Shown: piece by piece, positions 1 to 9,549 of the stretch
Numbering within the stretch: position 1 is the first letter of the stretch
Layout: the number at the start of each line of letters is the position of its first letter
The notes under the pieces: model-generated
Databases searched by the model: none
Told to the model about the DNA's origin: nothing
What the model saw: only the letters and a program-made list of their open reading frames with translations
DNA from: Streptomyces benahoarensis
Lineage (GTDB): Bacteria > Actinomycetota > Actinomycetes > Streptomycetales > Streptomycetaceae
Assembly (NCBI RefSeq): GCF_007280575.1
Contig: NZ_VKJP01000018.1
Span: 1-39,006 of the forward strand
Reading direction: 5' to 3'
DNA length: 39,006 nucleotides
Position numbers and translations under genes: made by a program

Positions 1-93
1 GTACCCACCCGCAACCCCGACGCCACGCTGGCCCTCGCCCGCCGTCTCCTCGGCGCGCCCGACCCGGCCGCCGCGGGTTATCCACAGCCCTGA
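1..93 (+). CDS. 3' end of an unidentified protein (partial)
   Basis: The window opens inside an open frame that reads about 30 residues (ending LLGAPDPAAAGYPQP) to a TGA at 91-93. The GC-rich third positions look coding, and the next gene starts 75 bases later on the same strand. Too little is present to name a family. The 3' end contains TTATCCACA (78-86), a perfect DnaA-box word, but it is a single copy inside a coding frame and is probably chance. Confidence 0.45.
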   Translation, partial: VPTRNPDATLALARRLLGAPDPAAAGYPQP

Positions 94-168
94 CGTGCCG
101 CCGCCCGCGTCAAGTAGCGTTTCACCGTACGGAGTCGAGCACGGCACAACGGGGAGGGTGAGGCCGGA

Positions 169-2316
169 ATGGGGACACACGGCGTGAGTGACGGAAACGT
201 GTCGAACGGCGTCTCGGGCAATGTCCAGGGCACGGTGATCCAGGCCGGATCGATCGGGAGCATCTGGCAGGCCCCAGCGCCTCCGAAAGCCCCCACCCCG
301 CGCCAGGTTCCGGCTGAGCTCCCCCAGTTCGTGGACCGCGAGCCGGTGCTGAAGGCCATCGACCGCTGGACCGGGGACCTCCACGGCGCCCCGCGCGTCG
401 CTGTCCTGAGCGGCATGGCCGGCGTCGGCAAGACCACCACCGCACGCCGATGGGCACACCGGGACGAGACCCGCTTCCCCGGCGGAGCCTTCTACGTCGA
501 CTTCGCCGAGTTGCGGAGAGAAGCCGGAGGAGATGTCTCGGCAGGCGTGAGCCAGTGCCTGCGGGCCCTCGGCGTTGAAGACCAGTACCTGCCCCGCACC
601 CTCGGCGAGCTGTCCGCCATGTTCCGCACCCGCACTGCCGGTGACCAGGTGCTCATGGTGCTCGACGACGTGACCGAGCCTGCCCAGGTCCGCGCCCTGA
701 TTCCGGGCGCCCCCGGAAGCGTGGTCCTCGCGACGAGCCAAGGGCAACTCGGCGAGCTGACGATGGACGGAGCACAGCTGATGCCCCTGAAACCCTTCAC
801 CCCGGAACACGGCCTTGAACTGCTGCGACGCCTGTGCGGGGAGACGCGCATCGCACCGGACGACGAGGACGCCCGGCGCATCGTGGAGTACTGCGGCGGC
901 TTCCCCGTGGCCCTCCACGTCGCCGCCGCCCGGCTCATGACCCACCCCCGGCTGACCACCACGGTCCTCGCCGCCGAACTCGCCGACGAACACCGACGCC
1001 TGCAGGCCCTGCGCATCGGCAAGGAACACACCGTCTCCGCCGTCTTCTCCATCGCCTACGACGGCCTCCCCGCGGAAGAAGCCCGGCTCTACCGGCTCCT
1101 GGGCCTGCACCCCGGACGCAGCTGGGACGCCACCTCCGCCGCCGCGCTGGCCGGGACGACACCCGCCGAGGTCCAGGAACACCTCGACAGCCTGGAGCGC
1201 GCGAGCCTGGTCACCGCCACGGCCGACAGCCGCTACACCTTCCACGACCTCGTCCGCCTCCACGCCCGCGAGCAGGCCCTCCACACCGACCCCGGCCCCG
1301 AACGCACGGAGGCCGTACGGCGGGTGGTGGACCACCTCCTGGCCCGCGCCGCTCAGGCCGACCTCTCCGTGATGGCCGCAAGGATGCGGATCGGGACGTA
1401 CGTCGAGCGGCTGGACGGCACCGAGGGAGCCCCGGCCTTCGGCGACCGGCAGCAGGCGCTGGACTGGCTGGACGCCTGGCGGAGCGAACTCCTCGCCGCC
1501 CAGCGCACCGCCGCGGAGCACGGCTGGCACCGTCCTGCCTGGGAACTCGCCGAGGCCCTCACCGCGCTCTACCTCAACAGGCGTTACCTCCACGACTGGG
1601 TCCGGTCCGGGGAGTTGGGCGCCGCCCACGCCGCCGCCGACGGCAATCCGGCGGCCGAGGCCCGGCTGCGTGCCCTCCTGTCCCGCCCGCTGATGGACCG
1701 GGACGAACCGGAGCGCGCCCGCGGTGAGCTGGAGACCGCCATCGCCAAGGCCGACGCATCCGGCCACGCCCTGCTCCGCGCCTCCGTCCGGGAGTTCTAC
1801 GGCCGGTACTGGGACCGCTGCGATCCGGCCCGGGCCATCGCGACATACGAGGAGGCGATGGCGTTCTACCGCGCCGCGGGGGACGCCCGCGGCATCGCCA
1901 TCGGCCTCTACTTCATGGGCTGCGCCGAAGACGCCGCCGACCGCACCGAACAGGCCCTCGGCACGCTGCGGGACGCCTACGACCGGTTCATGACGCTGGA
2001 CGACCGCAGGATGGGCGCCCGCGCCCTGGCCGCCATCGGGAGCGCCGAGTACAGGCTCGGCCGGGGCGACGAGGCCGTCGCGTCCCTGGAAGAAGCTGTC
2101 GGCATGCTGCGGGAGCGAGGCGCCGTCCACTACGAGGCACCGGCCCGCGAGACGCTGGCCGCGATAGCCGAGGAGCGGGGCGACCGCGAGCTGTCGCGGC
2201 GCCACCTGACCGCGGCGCTGGCCATCTACGAAGCGGGCGGAGCGCCGCGAGCGGAAGACCTGCGTCGCCGCCTGGCCCGCACCACGGAGGAAGCCGAGGA
2301 GCCGCCCCGGATCTGA
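169..2316 (+). CDS. NLR-like STAND/NB-ARC ATPase with N-terminal amyloid motif and TPR repeats
   Basis: A 715-residue signal-transducing ATPase. Visible in order: a Gly/Asn/Gln-rich N-terminus with the motif QGTVIQAGSI (about residues 20-29); Walker A GMAGVGKTT (82-90); Walker B VLMVLDDV (161-168); a GLPL-like GGFPVAL (243-249); an MHD-like FHDLVR (358-363); then TPR-like helices from about 490 to 690. In this family the TPR region senses a signal, NB-ARC oligomerises, and the N-terminal motif is thought to template amyloid folding in a partner (bacterial amyloid signalling, RHIM-like core I/V-Q-x-G). The same motif recurs at the C-terminus of the gene at 9083, its likely effector partner. 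The ATG is preceded by GGGGAGGGTGAGG; a GTG at 184 is an alternative that keeps the motif. The ATPase call is firm; the pairing and a defence role are inferred. Confidence 0.88.
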   Translation: MGTHGVSDGNVSNGVSGNVQGTVIQAGSIGSIWQAPAPPKAPTPRQVPAELPQFVDREPVLKAIDRWTGDLHGAPRVAVLSGMAGVGKTTTARRWAHRDETRFPGGAFYVDFAELRREAGGDVSAGVSQCLRALGVEDQYLPRTLGELSAMFRTRTAGDQVLMVLDDVTEPAQVRALIPGAPGSVVLATSQGQLGELTMDGAQLMPLKPFTPEHGLELLRRLCGETRIAPDDEDARRIVEYCGGFPVALHVAAARLMTHPRLTTTVLAAELADEHRRLQALRIGKEHTVSAVFSIAYDGLPAEEARLYRLLGLHPGRSWDATSAAALAGTTPAEVQEHLDSLERASLVTATADSRYTFHDLVRLHAREQALHTDPGPERTEAVRRVVDHLLARAAQADLSVMAARMRIGTYVERLDGTEGAPAFGDRQQALDWLDAWRSELLAAQRTAAEHGWHRPAWELAEALTALYLNRRYLHDWVRSGELGAAHAAADGNPAAEARLRALLSRPLMDRDEPERARGELETAIAKADASGHALLRASVREFYGRYWDRCDPARAIATYEEAMAFYRAAGDARGIAIGLYFMGCAEDAADRTEQALGTLRDAYDRFMTLDDRRMGARALAAIGSAEYRLGRGDEAVASLEEAVGMLRERGAVHYEAPARETLAAIAEERGDRELSRRHLTAALAIYEAGGAPRAEDLRRRLARTTEEAEEPPRI
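202..267 (+). other. RHIM-like bacterial amyloid signalling motif (NLR side)
   Basis: Codons 12-33 of the STAND ATPase encode SNGVSG followed by NVQGTVIQAGSIGSIW. The pattern Q-G-x-V-I-Q-A-G-x-I-x-x-I is matched exactly in the protein at 9083-9523. Both copies sit in polar, Asn/Ser/Gly-rich tails outside the folded domains, as expected for BASS/RHIM-type amyloid motifs. Confidence 0.7.
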
Positions 2317-4140
2317 CCCCGGTGCCCGGCGGCGCGGGCAGCACATGCAGCGGTGCCCCGCCCCGGGCGCCCGCCGTCTCCCGCCCCGTCGGTCACCGGG
2401 CCGTGGCGCCGCCGCCCGACAGGCGGTCGTGCTCAGGGCCGGTCCGCGAACTCCCCGGCGACCGGCGTCGTCCGGTGCGTATCCGGTTGCGCGGCGGAGC
2501 CCAGGTCCTCCGGACCGTCCCGGTGGACGACGCGGAGCACGGTGGCCCCGGCGCGGTCGCCGAGCGTGAAGGTGACGGCTTCCAGGGGGCGCCCCGAGCG
2601 CAGCAACGCGTAGACGAGCGCCGCCGCGACCATGGCACCGTGGCGGTCAGCCGAGAGGGGTGCCACGACGGTCGGGCCGTCGCGGAGCGCCACCCGGCAG
2701 CCCGCGTCGGCGACGGACGTCGAGGCGAGCAGACAGCCCGGATAGCGCGAGAACACGTCCGCGATCCATCGGTCGGCGGCGGCAATGGAACCGGCGACGG
2801 CGTCACGGACCAGCACGGATGCGCTCTCCGCCAGCGACCGGTCCTGTTCCAGATCGCTGCAGGAGAGATGACGGAACGTGTCGGAGGAGAGCGACGGGCC
2901 CGCGGAAGGGAAACCTTCCTCGGTCGCGTTCGCGATCTCCAGGTCTCCCGCTTCCGCGAAGTGGCCGACCGCGGCGGGTGTCCGGCCGATGGCCACCTGT
3001 GGCCCGACGGGGGTGTCGCGGACCTCGGTCGTGATGTGGACCGCGGTGATGTCCGGACAAGGGTCCGCCGGGCACGGGGCCTCGGGGGCGAAACGCGGCA
3101 GGGGAGAAGACCGTTCGGGGAGGTCGAGGCGGAGAAGGTCGTAGACCGCGGTACGCAGTCGGCGTAGTGCGTGGCCCGGGGCGATGAGAGCCTTCGCCCC
3201 GAGTCGGCTGAGGGATTCGCTGTCGGCCGGCCCGCGGACGCTGTCGGCCAGGGCGCGTTCGATCTGCGGACGGAGCGGAGCACCGGGTTCGAGCCGTGGC
3301 ACTTGCTTACCCAGCTCCGCCATGGGCGTGCCGGGGACGGCCTCGTCCTCGCTGAACGCGCCGAGCAGCAACGGCTTGCCCAGGGCGGCACCGTAGAACG
3401 TCACCGAGCCGTGGTCACCGATCAGCAGATCCCCGGCGATCAGCGCGGCCTGCCAGCCGTCCGTCGGCGGGATGCGCAACAGGCCCGCGCTCAGGGGCGA
3501 GGCGAGCAGGGACCGGAGCTGGTAGACGCCGTGTGCGGAAACGATGTTGGGGTGGGTCACCAGCGCCACCGCGTAATCGTCCATCGGCAGCTCGGCCAGC
3601 AGCCGGGCGGGCAGCGCCGGATTCCGGCCGAGGAGCGACCGGTCACGCCAGGTCGAACTGAGCACGATCAGACGCCGGTTGCCGGTGACGCCGAGAGCCT
3701 CGCGGTACGCGGCGCGCAGGCCCACGCCGTTGACCAGTGTGTCGTGGCAGGGATCGCCGATGAGTAGTGTCCGGTCCCTGGTCAGGGGATGAGCGGCCGC
3801 CAACTGCTCGGCCTGGTCGGGGTGGGAGACGGCGAGCCACGCCCGGCCGCTGCGCAGCAACGCGTCGGGGACGACACCGGCGAGACGGTCCTGGTCACTC
3901 CGGGAATCCGGAACGACCTTGTGGAACCCGACGCCGTGCGGCAGGACCAGGACGGGGGCGGTGTGGCCCTCGACGGCGAGATCGGCGTTCTCGGTGGCCG
4001 TGATGACCAGGTCGGGGGAGAGGCCCCGGTACTGGTGCCAGGGCAGTACCCGGGCGCCCACCGACCGGATCAGGTCATGTACCCCGTCGTTGAAGGCGGA
4101 GCTGGGGTCGAAGGCGAAGACCAGGTCGACACGCGACTCG

Positions 4141-4488
<348 letters not shown>

Positions 4489-4591
4489 TAGCGCCTTTCA
4501 CCGGTTCCCGCAACCCCTGTCCTTCCTTGACGCTTCCGTGAATCCACCACCGTAAGTCAGTGGCTGAGACGCCGTCGGAGCAGGTCCGCCC

Positions 4592-4629
4592 GCCCGTTCC
4601 CGCATGGGACCACGCCAAGGGGAACGGGC
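4592..4629. other. 10-bp inverted repeat in the 4489-4819 gene-free stretch
   Basis: GCCCGTTCCC (4592-4601) pairs with GGGAACGGGC (4620-4629) across 18 bases. It lies about 104 bases upstream of the ATG at 4488 and about 190 bases downstream of the monooxygenase stop, so it could be an operator for the former or a terminator for the latter. I see no other gene or signal in 4489-4819. Confidence 0.4.
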
Positions 4630-4819
4630 CGGATGACGCTGGTCAACCGTAGATGAGGCCGGGGGGTGGTGAGGAGCGGTCAGGACGGCGGCTTTCTCTC
4701 ACCGTTCCGCCGCCGGTTCGGGCCCAGGTTCCGAAGACGGTCCTGGTGTCCGCCCCGGAGGCGAGCCCGGCGGGAGCGGTGGGTTTCCGTCCGTGGGCGA
4801 CGGCGGGCAGGGCGGCGTC

Positions 4820-6190
4820 TCACAGTCGGTGGCGCGGGGAGACGACGGGCAGTCGGCCCCCGGGCAGGGGCGAGCGCCCCGGGCGGGTGCCGAGCGTGGC
4901 CGGAGGCGTGAGGTCCGGGTGGCCGCCGTGTGGAGCGGATCGGTTCGTGGCCGAACGCAGCATGCGGTGCACCGACCCCCGGGCGAGGCGGGCGACCGCC
5001 GAAGGGCGTGTCCCGGTGCCGCCCGCACGGCGCATGTCCTGGCCGGTGGCGAGCGCCCACGGCGCGTCGACGAGACGGCCGACGGTCCGTTGCAGACCGC
5101 GGGCGAGCGCCGGGTCATCCAGACCGTGGCGCCCCAGCCCGTCGCGCAGCGCCACCGCGGCGTGCGCGGTGACCGACAGCCCCTGGCCGTAAGCGGGAGG
5201 CAACGAGGCCACTGCGTCGCCCAGCACCACGAACCCCGTGGGCCAGGACGCCAGCTCCTCGTACCAGCGCCGGTGGCTGGTCGCGTGTCGTGAGAGCCGC
5301 ACCTCGCTCAACGGCTCGGCATCGGCGAGGAGTTCCCCGATGGAGCCGTCCCCCACCTCACGTGCGAAGGGTACGAACCGGTCGGCGGTGTGCGACGGCT
5401 CCTCGCCCGGCGCGCCCGCGAGCGTGACCAGCCAGCAGCCGTCCTCGATCGGGATCAGGCTCGCGTACCGGCCGAGCGCGTGCCCGGCGGCGTCGCGGCC
5501 CGCGCTCAGCACCGTGGGATCGCTGCCGGAGGGGGCGCGGAAGACACGGGTGGCGCAGGTGAACCCGTCGTCCACGACCACCTGGCGGACCTCCGGCAGA
5601 CCCAGCGCGACCAGGCGCTCCGGGGTCCTGGAACGCCGCCCCGTGGCGTCGACCACCAGATCCGCGTCAAGACGACGGGCCTCGCCGCTGAGCGTCTCCC
5701 GGATCCGTACGCCCGTGACATCCTCCGGCGTGCCCGTCAGGCTCTCGGCCTCGGCCCCGTCGAGGAGGGTGACGCCGGGCAGGGTCAGCACCTGCTCGCG
5801 GAACACCCGTTCCAGCAGGTCATGGGAGGAGGACAGGAGAGCGCCGGGCGGTGTCCGGCGACGGATCCGGCTTGCCGTGGGGGCGAGATCCGCGGCCGGT
5901 GGCAACCGGCGGGCACCGACCTCCAGCAGCCGCCCGGTCACGCCCGGCAGCAGCTCCTCGATCGTTTCTGCAACCTCGGTGGTGAGCAGCGGTGCCTGCC
6001 GCGGATGGGGGAGCGCACGCCGCGACGCCGGCCCCTGGGACACCGTCTCCTCCTCGACGACCACCACGTCGGCGTGCCCGGACAGCGCCGCCGCCGCGAG
6101 CATGCCCGCGACGCCGCCACCCATCACCACGGCGAGATACGGGTGGGTGAAGTGGAGTCCGCCGCTGCTCGTACCGCTCGGCGTGTTCAT
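4820..6190 (-). CDS. FAD-dependent monooxygenase/epoxidase-like oxidoreductase
   Basis: A 456-residue flavoprotein. It shows the Rossmann dinucleotide motif GGGVAG (about 24-29) after a hydrophobic strand, a conserved Arg region before the middle DLVVDATGRRS segment, and near the C-terminus the GD motif GDAVASLPPAYGQGLS that contacts the flavin ribityl. The layout resembles p-hydroxybenzoate-hydroxylase-fold monooxygenases, including polyether epoxidases of the LasC type. The substrate cannot be told. The start at 6190 is chosen because AGAAAGAGG lies just upstream and the Rossmann motif follows closely; a much longer open frame upstream is low-complexity and unlikely. The ATG overlaps the TGA of the small gene upstream (ATGA), so the two are probably translationally coupled. 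Confidence 0.85.
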   Translation of the reverse strand: MNTPSGTSSGGLHFTHPYLAVVMGGGVAGMLAAAALSGHADVVVVEEETVSQGPASRRALPHPRQAPLLTTEVAETIEELLPGVTGRLLEVGARRLPPAADLAPTASRIRRRTPPGALLSSSHDLLERVFREQVLTLPGVTLLDGAEAESLTGTPEDVTGVRIRETLSGEARRLDADLVVDATGRRSRTPERLVALGLPEVRQVVVDDGFTCATRVFRAPSGSDPTVLSAGRDAAGHALGRYASLIPIEDGCWLVTLAGAPGEEPSHTADRFVPFAREVGDGSIGELLADAEPLSEVRLSRHATSHRRWYEELASWPTGFVVLGDAVASLPPAYGQGLSVTAHAAVALRDGLGRHGLDDPALARGLQRTVGRLVDAPWALATGQDMRRAGGTGTRPSAVARLARGSVHRMLRSATNRSAPHGGHPDLTPPATLGTRPGRSPLPGGRLPVVSPRHRL

Positions 6191-6456
6191 GGGCAGCCTC
6201 TTTCTCCGCAGGTGCGCGCGACGGCCGGGCGGGCGAGGGGCGCCGGGAGGAACGGAGCCACCACCACCGGGCGTGCCCGGCGCCGCGCGGCGGCCACCAC
6301 GGCCCAGGAGGCGGCCGTGAACGAGGCCGAAACCGAAGGGAGGGCGGACAGCCTCGCGCGCACGCGGCGGACCTGCGCCGCCAGGAGTAACTCCGGTTGC
6401 TGAACGTCCTGACATCGCGGCGCGAACGCCGGTACACCGACGGATTTCCGCATCAT
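6187..6456 (-). CDS. Small basic protein coupled to the flavin monooxygenase
   Basis: An 89-residue frame starting MMRKSVGVPAF and ending CGERGCP. Support comes from a strong ribosome site, GAGGGGGG, two bases before the ATG pair at 6456/6453, and from the ATGA overlap with the monooxygenase start. The protein is Arg/Ala/Val-rich with a moderately hydrophobic central part (FTAASWAVVAAA) that could be a weak membrane or amphipathic helix. I do not recognise a family. The position suggests a partner or an expression leader for the oxidoreductase. Confidence 0.55.
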   Translation of the reverse strand: MMRKSVGVPAFAPRCQDVQQPELLLAAQVRRVRARLSALPSVSASFTAASWAVVAAARRRARPVVVAPFLPAPLARPAVARTCGERGCP

Positions 6457-6640
6457 GACCCCCCTCAGCCCGTGCACACCCCGCAACCCGCCCGGTGGTG
6501 CGCCCCGCCGTCCGCCCGTCGCGCACCCGGTGGGCGGACACCGCCCCGTGGCGGAGTGCGCGCAGCCCCGGGGAGCGCGGCCGTCCCGACCTGGCGACGG
6601 CGGACACGACTCCGGATCGTAGGCCGCGGAGATCACATGC

Positions 6641-6656
6641 GATACCCGCAAGTATC
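6641..6656. promoter_or_regulatory. Palindrome in the divergent promoter region 6457-6903
   Basis: GATAC-CCGCAA-GTATC is a perfect 5-bp inverted repeat with a 6-bp spacer. It sits between the divergent small gene/monooxygenase and the MDR oxidoreductase. A second, weaker one, TTTCTC-N7-GAGAAA, lies at 6742-6760. Either could bind a regulator such as the IclR-like protein encoded at 8002. The rest of the roughly 450-base stretch holds no convincing gene. Confidence 0.35.
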
Positions 6657-6903
6657 CGAGGGTCCTACGGGAGCCACCCCGCCGATACCGGTGCGTAGAT
6701 CTGATGCAAAACGACGCAATGGGCGGAAAGCGTACGGGCAGTTTCTCGCGAGGAGAGAAAACCCGGCATGCTTGCTCGTCTGACGCTCCACAACGGGCCG
6801 GGAATCCCACCGGGGTTGGCGTGAAATGGTCGGACAGCACCCCGAACACGGGCGGCGTGCCTACCCTTTCCGGGCACAGCACCGAGACCCCTGAGGGAGA
6901 GTC

Positions 6904-7881
6904 GTGCACGCGATCGTGATGCGAGAATTCGGCGGCCCCGAGGTGCTGCGGACCGAGGAGGTCCCCGAGCCCGAACCCCGCGCCGGTCACCTGGCGGTCG
7001 AGGTGAGCCTCGCCGGGATCAACTACGCGGACATGCACGTCCGGGGCAACACCTACCTGGCGCCGGTCGACCTGCCGTACATCCCCGGTAACGAGGTCAT
7101 GGGAACGACGGACGACGGACGCCGGGTCATCGGGCTGTCCCGGGGCGGCGGCTACGCCGAACGCGCCCTGCTGCACCGCCGCGTCACCTGGGACGTCCCC
7201 GACGGTATCGGCGACGAGCAGGCCGTGGCCCTGGCACTCCAGGGCAACAGCGCCTGGCACCTGCTCTTCACCACGCTGCGCGTCACCGCCGGGGAGACGC
7301 TGGTGGTACCCGCCGCCGCGGGGGGCGTCGGCTCGCTGGCCGTCCAGCTCGCCGCGCACGCCGGGGTCAAGGTCATCGCGCTCGGCGGAAGCGAGGAGAA
7401 GCGGAAGCTCGCCGTGGACCTCGGCGCCCACGCGGCCGTCGACTCCACCGCCGACGACCTGACCGAACGGATCCTGGAAGCCGCCGGCGGGCCCGTCCGC
7501 GCGGCCCTGGAGATGACCGGCGGTGACACCTTCCACCGCACCCTCGACGCCGTCGCCCCGCGCGGCCGCCTTGCGGTGTACGGGTACGCGAGCGGCGAGA
7601 TGGCGCAGGTGCCCACCCGCCACCTGATGGAACGGTCCCTGACCGTCTCCGGCTTCTGGCTGCCGCAGCTCTACGGCGACCGGACCGCCCTGCCGACCTC
7701 GATGCGGGCGCTGTTCGATGCGGTCGAGGCCGGTACCCTCACCCCGCTCACCGGCGCCCGCTACCCGCTCGACCGGGCGTCGCAGGCCCACCGCGATCTG
7801 GCCGCCCGCATCCCCACCGGGAAGCTCATGCTCGACGTCCGGCGCCGGTCCACCGAAGCCGCGCCGGGCAGCGCGATCTGA
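6904..7881 (+). CDS. Zinc-independent MDR family NADPH:quinone oxidoreductase-like protein
   Basis: A 325-residue medium-chain reductase. The N-terminal GroES-like half has the quinone reductase pattern GINYADMHVRGN and lacks the catalytic zinc ligands of alcohol dehydrogenases. The nucleotide-binding half carries AAAGGVGSLAVQLA (about 135-148), typical of NADPH-binding quinone reductases. Such enzymes reduce quinones or enones. The GTG start has GAGGGAGAG eleven to three bases upstream. It is followed on the same strand by the IclR-like regulator, and faces the monooxygenase pair across a shared regulatory region. Confidence 0.88.
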   Translation: MHAIVMREFGGPEVLRTEEVPEPEPRAGHLAVEVSLAGINYADMHVRGNTYLAPVDLPYIPGNEVMGTTDDGRRVIGLSRGGGYAERALLHRRVTWDVPDGIGDEQAVALALQGNSAWHLLFTTLRVTAGETLVVPAAAGGVGSLAVQLAAHAGVKVIALGGSEEKRKLAVDLGAHAAVDSTADDLTERILEAAGGPVRAALEMTGGDTFHRTLDAVAPRGRLAVYGYASGEMAQVPTRHLMERSLTVSGFWLPQLYGDRTALPTSMRALFDAVEAGTLTPLTGARYPLDRASQAHRDLAARIPTGKLMLDVRRRSTEAAPGSAI

Positions 7882-8001
7882 AACAGGCCCGGGCGGCCAC
7901 CACCGGTGAACCGCGCGGCACCCGGCGACACCGGGCGCCGCGGACGGCACCACCACCGTGCGCCTGCGGGCGCTGACCACTGGCAGGGGAGAGAGCACAC
8001 G

Positions 8002-8931
8002 ATGGGCAACCACATCACCGCGCCCGACGCCGCCGCGGCGGCGACCACCGCCACGCCCGCGGGCCCGCCCCCGGCGGGCGCCACCGTCCGCAGGAAGCCC
8101 GCGCGCCGGCCGCGCGTCACCGCGGGCACCGCGCGGGCGACAGGATCCAGCCATGCGGAGCGGGTCTTCCTCGTCCAGACCGCCTTCGCCGAACTCGGCG
8201 GCTCCGCCCACGGGCCCGGCGAGATCGCGGAGTTCACCGGCCTGGACGACTCCGTCGTCTACCGCATCCTGCAGTCCGGTATCTATCAGCGGATCTTCGA
8301 ACGCGTCGACCGTGGCCTCTACCGGCTGCGCACCTCGGCGGCCCAGCTCGCCTTCACCGCCCTCGACCACCGTCTCGACGGCGCCGCCTCGCAGATGGTG
8401 CTGCGCGAACTGCGGATGGCCACCGACGGAGGCCTGGCGTTCCTCTACATGGTGGCGCCGTTCTCCGGGGCGCAGCGGCAGTGCGTCGATATGGCCGTCG
8501 GCGACTCCGACCTCGCCGAACTCGGCATGACGCCCCGCGATGTGCTGTCCGTGACCCGCTCCCTGCGCACCGGCGCCTCCGGCCGGACGATCCTCGCGTA
8601 CCTGCCGCAGAAAGTGCAGCAGCGGGTGCTGGCCGAGCCCGTGCCCGACCAGGCGGGGCCCGGGGTCTACCGGGACAACGACGCGCTGAGCGCCTCCCTG
8701 GCCGAGATCCGCGACCTCGGCCACGCCTTGGGCTACGAGGAGTGCATGGCCGGGTGGAACTCCTGCGCGGCGCCCATCATCTGGGACGGCGCCATCATGG
8801 GGGCGGTGCTGCTGCTCAAGCTGAAGTCGGTGATGCCGGAGGCGCCGGACGGCGTCATCGAGGCGACGAAGGAGGCGGCGGCCGAACTCAGCCGCCACGG
8901 CGCGGCCCGTCCGGCGGCCGACGAGGTCTGA
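8002..8931 (+). CDS. IclR-like transcriptional regulator
   Basis: A 309-residue protein. After a disordered Ala/Pro/Arg-rich N-terminus (about 1-50) comes a winged-helix segment (about 50-110, including EIAEFTGLDDSVVYRILQSG) and then a larger domain resembling the IclR effector-binding GAF-like fold (LGMTPRDVLSVTRSL, then GASGRTILAYLP near the middle and CAAPIIWDG late). The order wHTH then effector domain is that of IclR. The start at 8002 is chosen because GGGGAGAGAG precedes it; a longer GTG frame upstream reads low-complexity sequence. It may regulate the upstream oxidoreductase. Confidence 0.72.
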   Translation: MGNHITAPDAAAAATTATPAGPPPAGATVRRKPARRPRVTAGTARATGSSHAERVFLVQTAFAELGGSAHGPGEIAEFTGLDDSVVYRILQSGIYQRIFERVDRGLYRLRTSAAQLAFTALDHRLDGAASQMVLRELRMATDGGLAFLYMVAPFSGAQRQCVDMAVGDSDLAELGMTPRDVLSVTRSLRTGASGRTILAYLPQKVQQRVLAEPVPDQAGPGVYRDNDALSASLAEIRDLGHALGYEECMAGWNSCAAPIIWDGAIMGAVLLLKLKSVMPEAPDGVIEATKEAAAELSRHGAARPAADEV

Positions 8932-9082
8932 GCCGTCGCCCGGCCCCATCCCGGGACGCCCCGGCACCCGCCCGCCGCCCGGCAGGCGGGATTCCGTGAC
9001 GCGGGTGGTCGGCGCGGCGTACGGTCGGACGGCCGCCGCGCCGACGGCGGCACCGGAACGGCAACGGGGACAAGGGGAACCG

Positions 9083-9523
9083 ATGGACGCGGAGTTGACG
9101 GCACTCGCCACGGCCGGGGCGACGGCACTCGTACAGCAGATGGCGACGGAGGGCTGGGCGCAGGTGCGGGGGCGGGCCGCCGCCTTCCTCGCCCGGCGGC
9201 GCGGCACGGACGACGAAGAAGCCCTCCGGGACGAACTCGACGCGTCGCGGGACGAGCTGGTCGCCGCCCGGCAGGACGGGGACGAGGATTCGGCCGCCGA
9301 CGTCACCGCCGCCTTGCGGGGACAGCTGCGCCGTCTGCTGCGCGAGGACCCGGGCGCCGCCGAGGAATTGGTGGCGCTGGTGGAGGAGTGGCGGCCCGCG
9401 CAGGGCGGTGCGTCGGTCCGCGACGTGCACAACTCCATGAGCGGCTCCGTGCAGCAGGGCATCGTGATCCAGGCCGGGGTGATCTCCCACATCGACAACG
9501 GGACCGGTCCCTTCCTGCGCTGA
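9083..9523 (+). CDS. Small helical protein with C-terminal amyloid motif, candidate NLR effector
   Basis: 146 residues. Positions 1-104 are predicted almost wholly helical and charged (ALVQQMATEGWAQVRGRAAAF, then a heptad-like stretch rich in Glu/Asp/Arg). They resemble the N-terminal helical (Bell-like) effector domains described beside NLR genes in Streptomyces. Residues about 118-138 carry SGSVQQGIVIQAGVISHI, matching the NLR at 169 at QG-x-VIQAG-x-I. In characterised systems, the NLR motif seeds folding of the effector motif, which activates a cell-killing helical domain. The ATG at 9083 follows AAGGGG. The usual arrangement places the two genes side by side; here they lie 6.8 kb apart. 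The motif match is seen directly; toxicity is inferred. Confidence 0.72.
   Translation: MDAELTALATAGATALVQQMATEGWAQVRGRAAAFLARRRGTDDEEALRDELDASRDELVAARQDGDEDSAADVTAALRGQLRRLLREDPGAAEELVALVEEWRPAQGGASVRDVHNSMSGSVQQGIVIQAGVISHIDNGTGPFLR
9434..9496 (+). other. RHIM-like amyloid signalling motif (effector side)
   Basis: Codons 118-138 of the small helical protein encode the second copy of the Q-G-x-V-I-Q-A-G-x-I-x-x-I pattern, at the opposite terminus from the NLR copy, as found in NLR/effector amyloid pairs. Confidence 0.68.
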
Positions 9524-9549
9524 TCCCCAGGAGGCCGCGCCCCGCCGAC

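Noticed and set aside
78..86. Perfect DnaA-box word TTATCCACA
   Set aside because: A single copy inside a coding frame, with no cluster of boxes, AT-rich segment or dnaA/dnaN neighbours; chance match.
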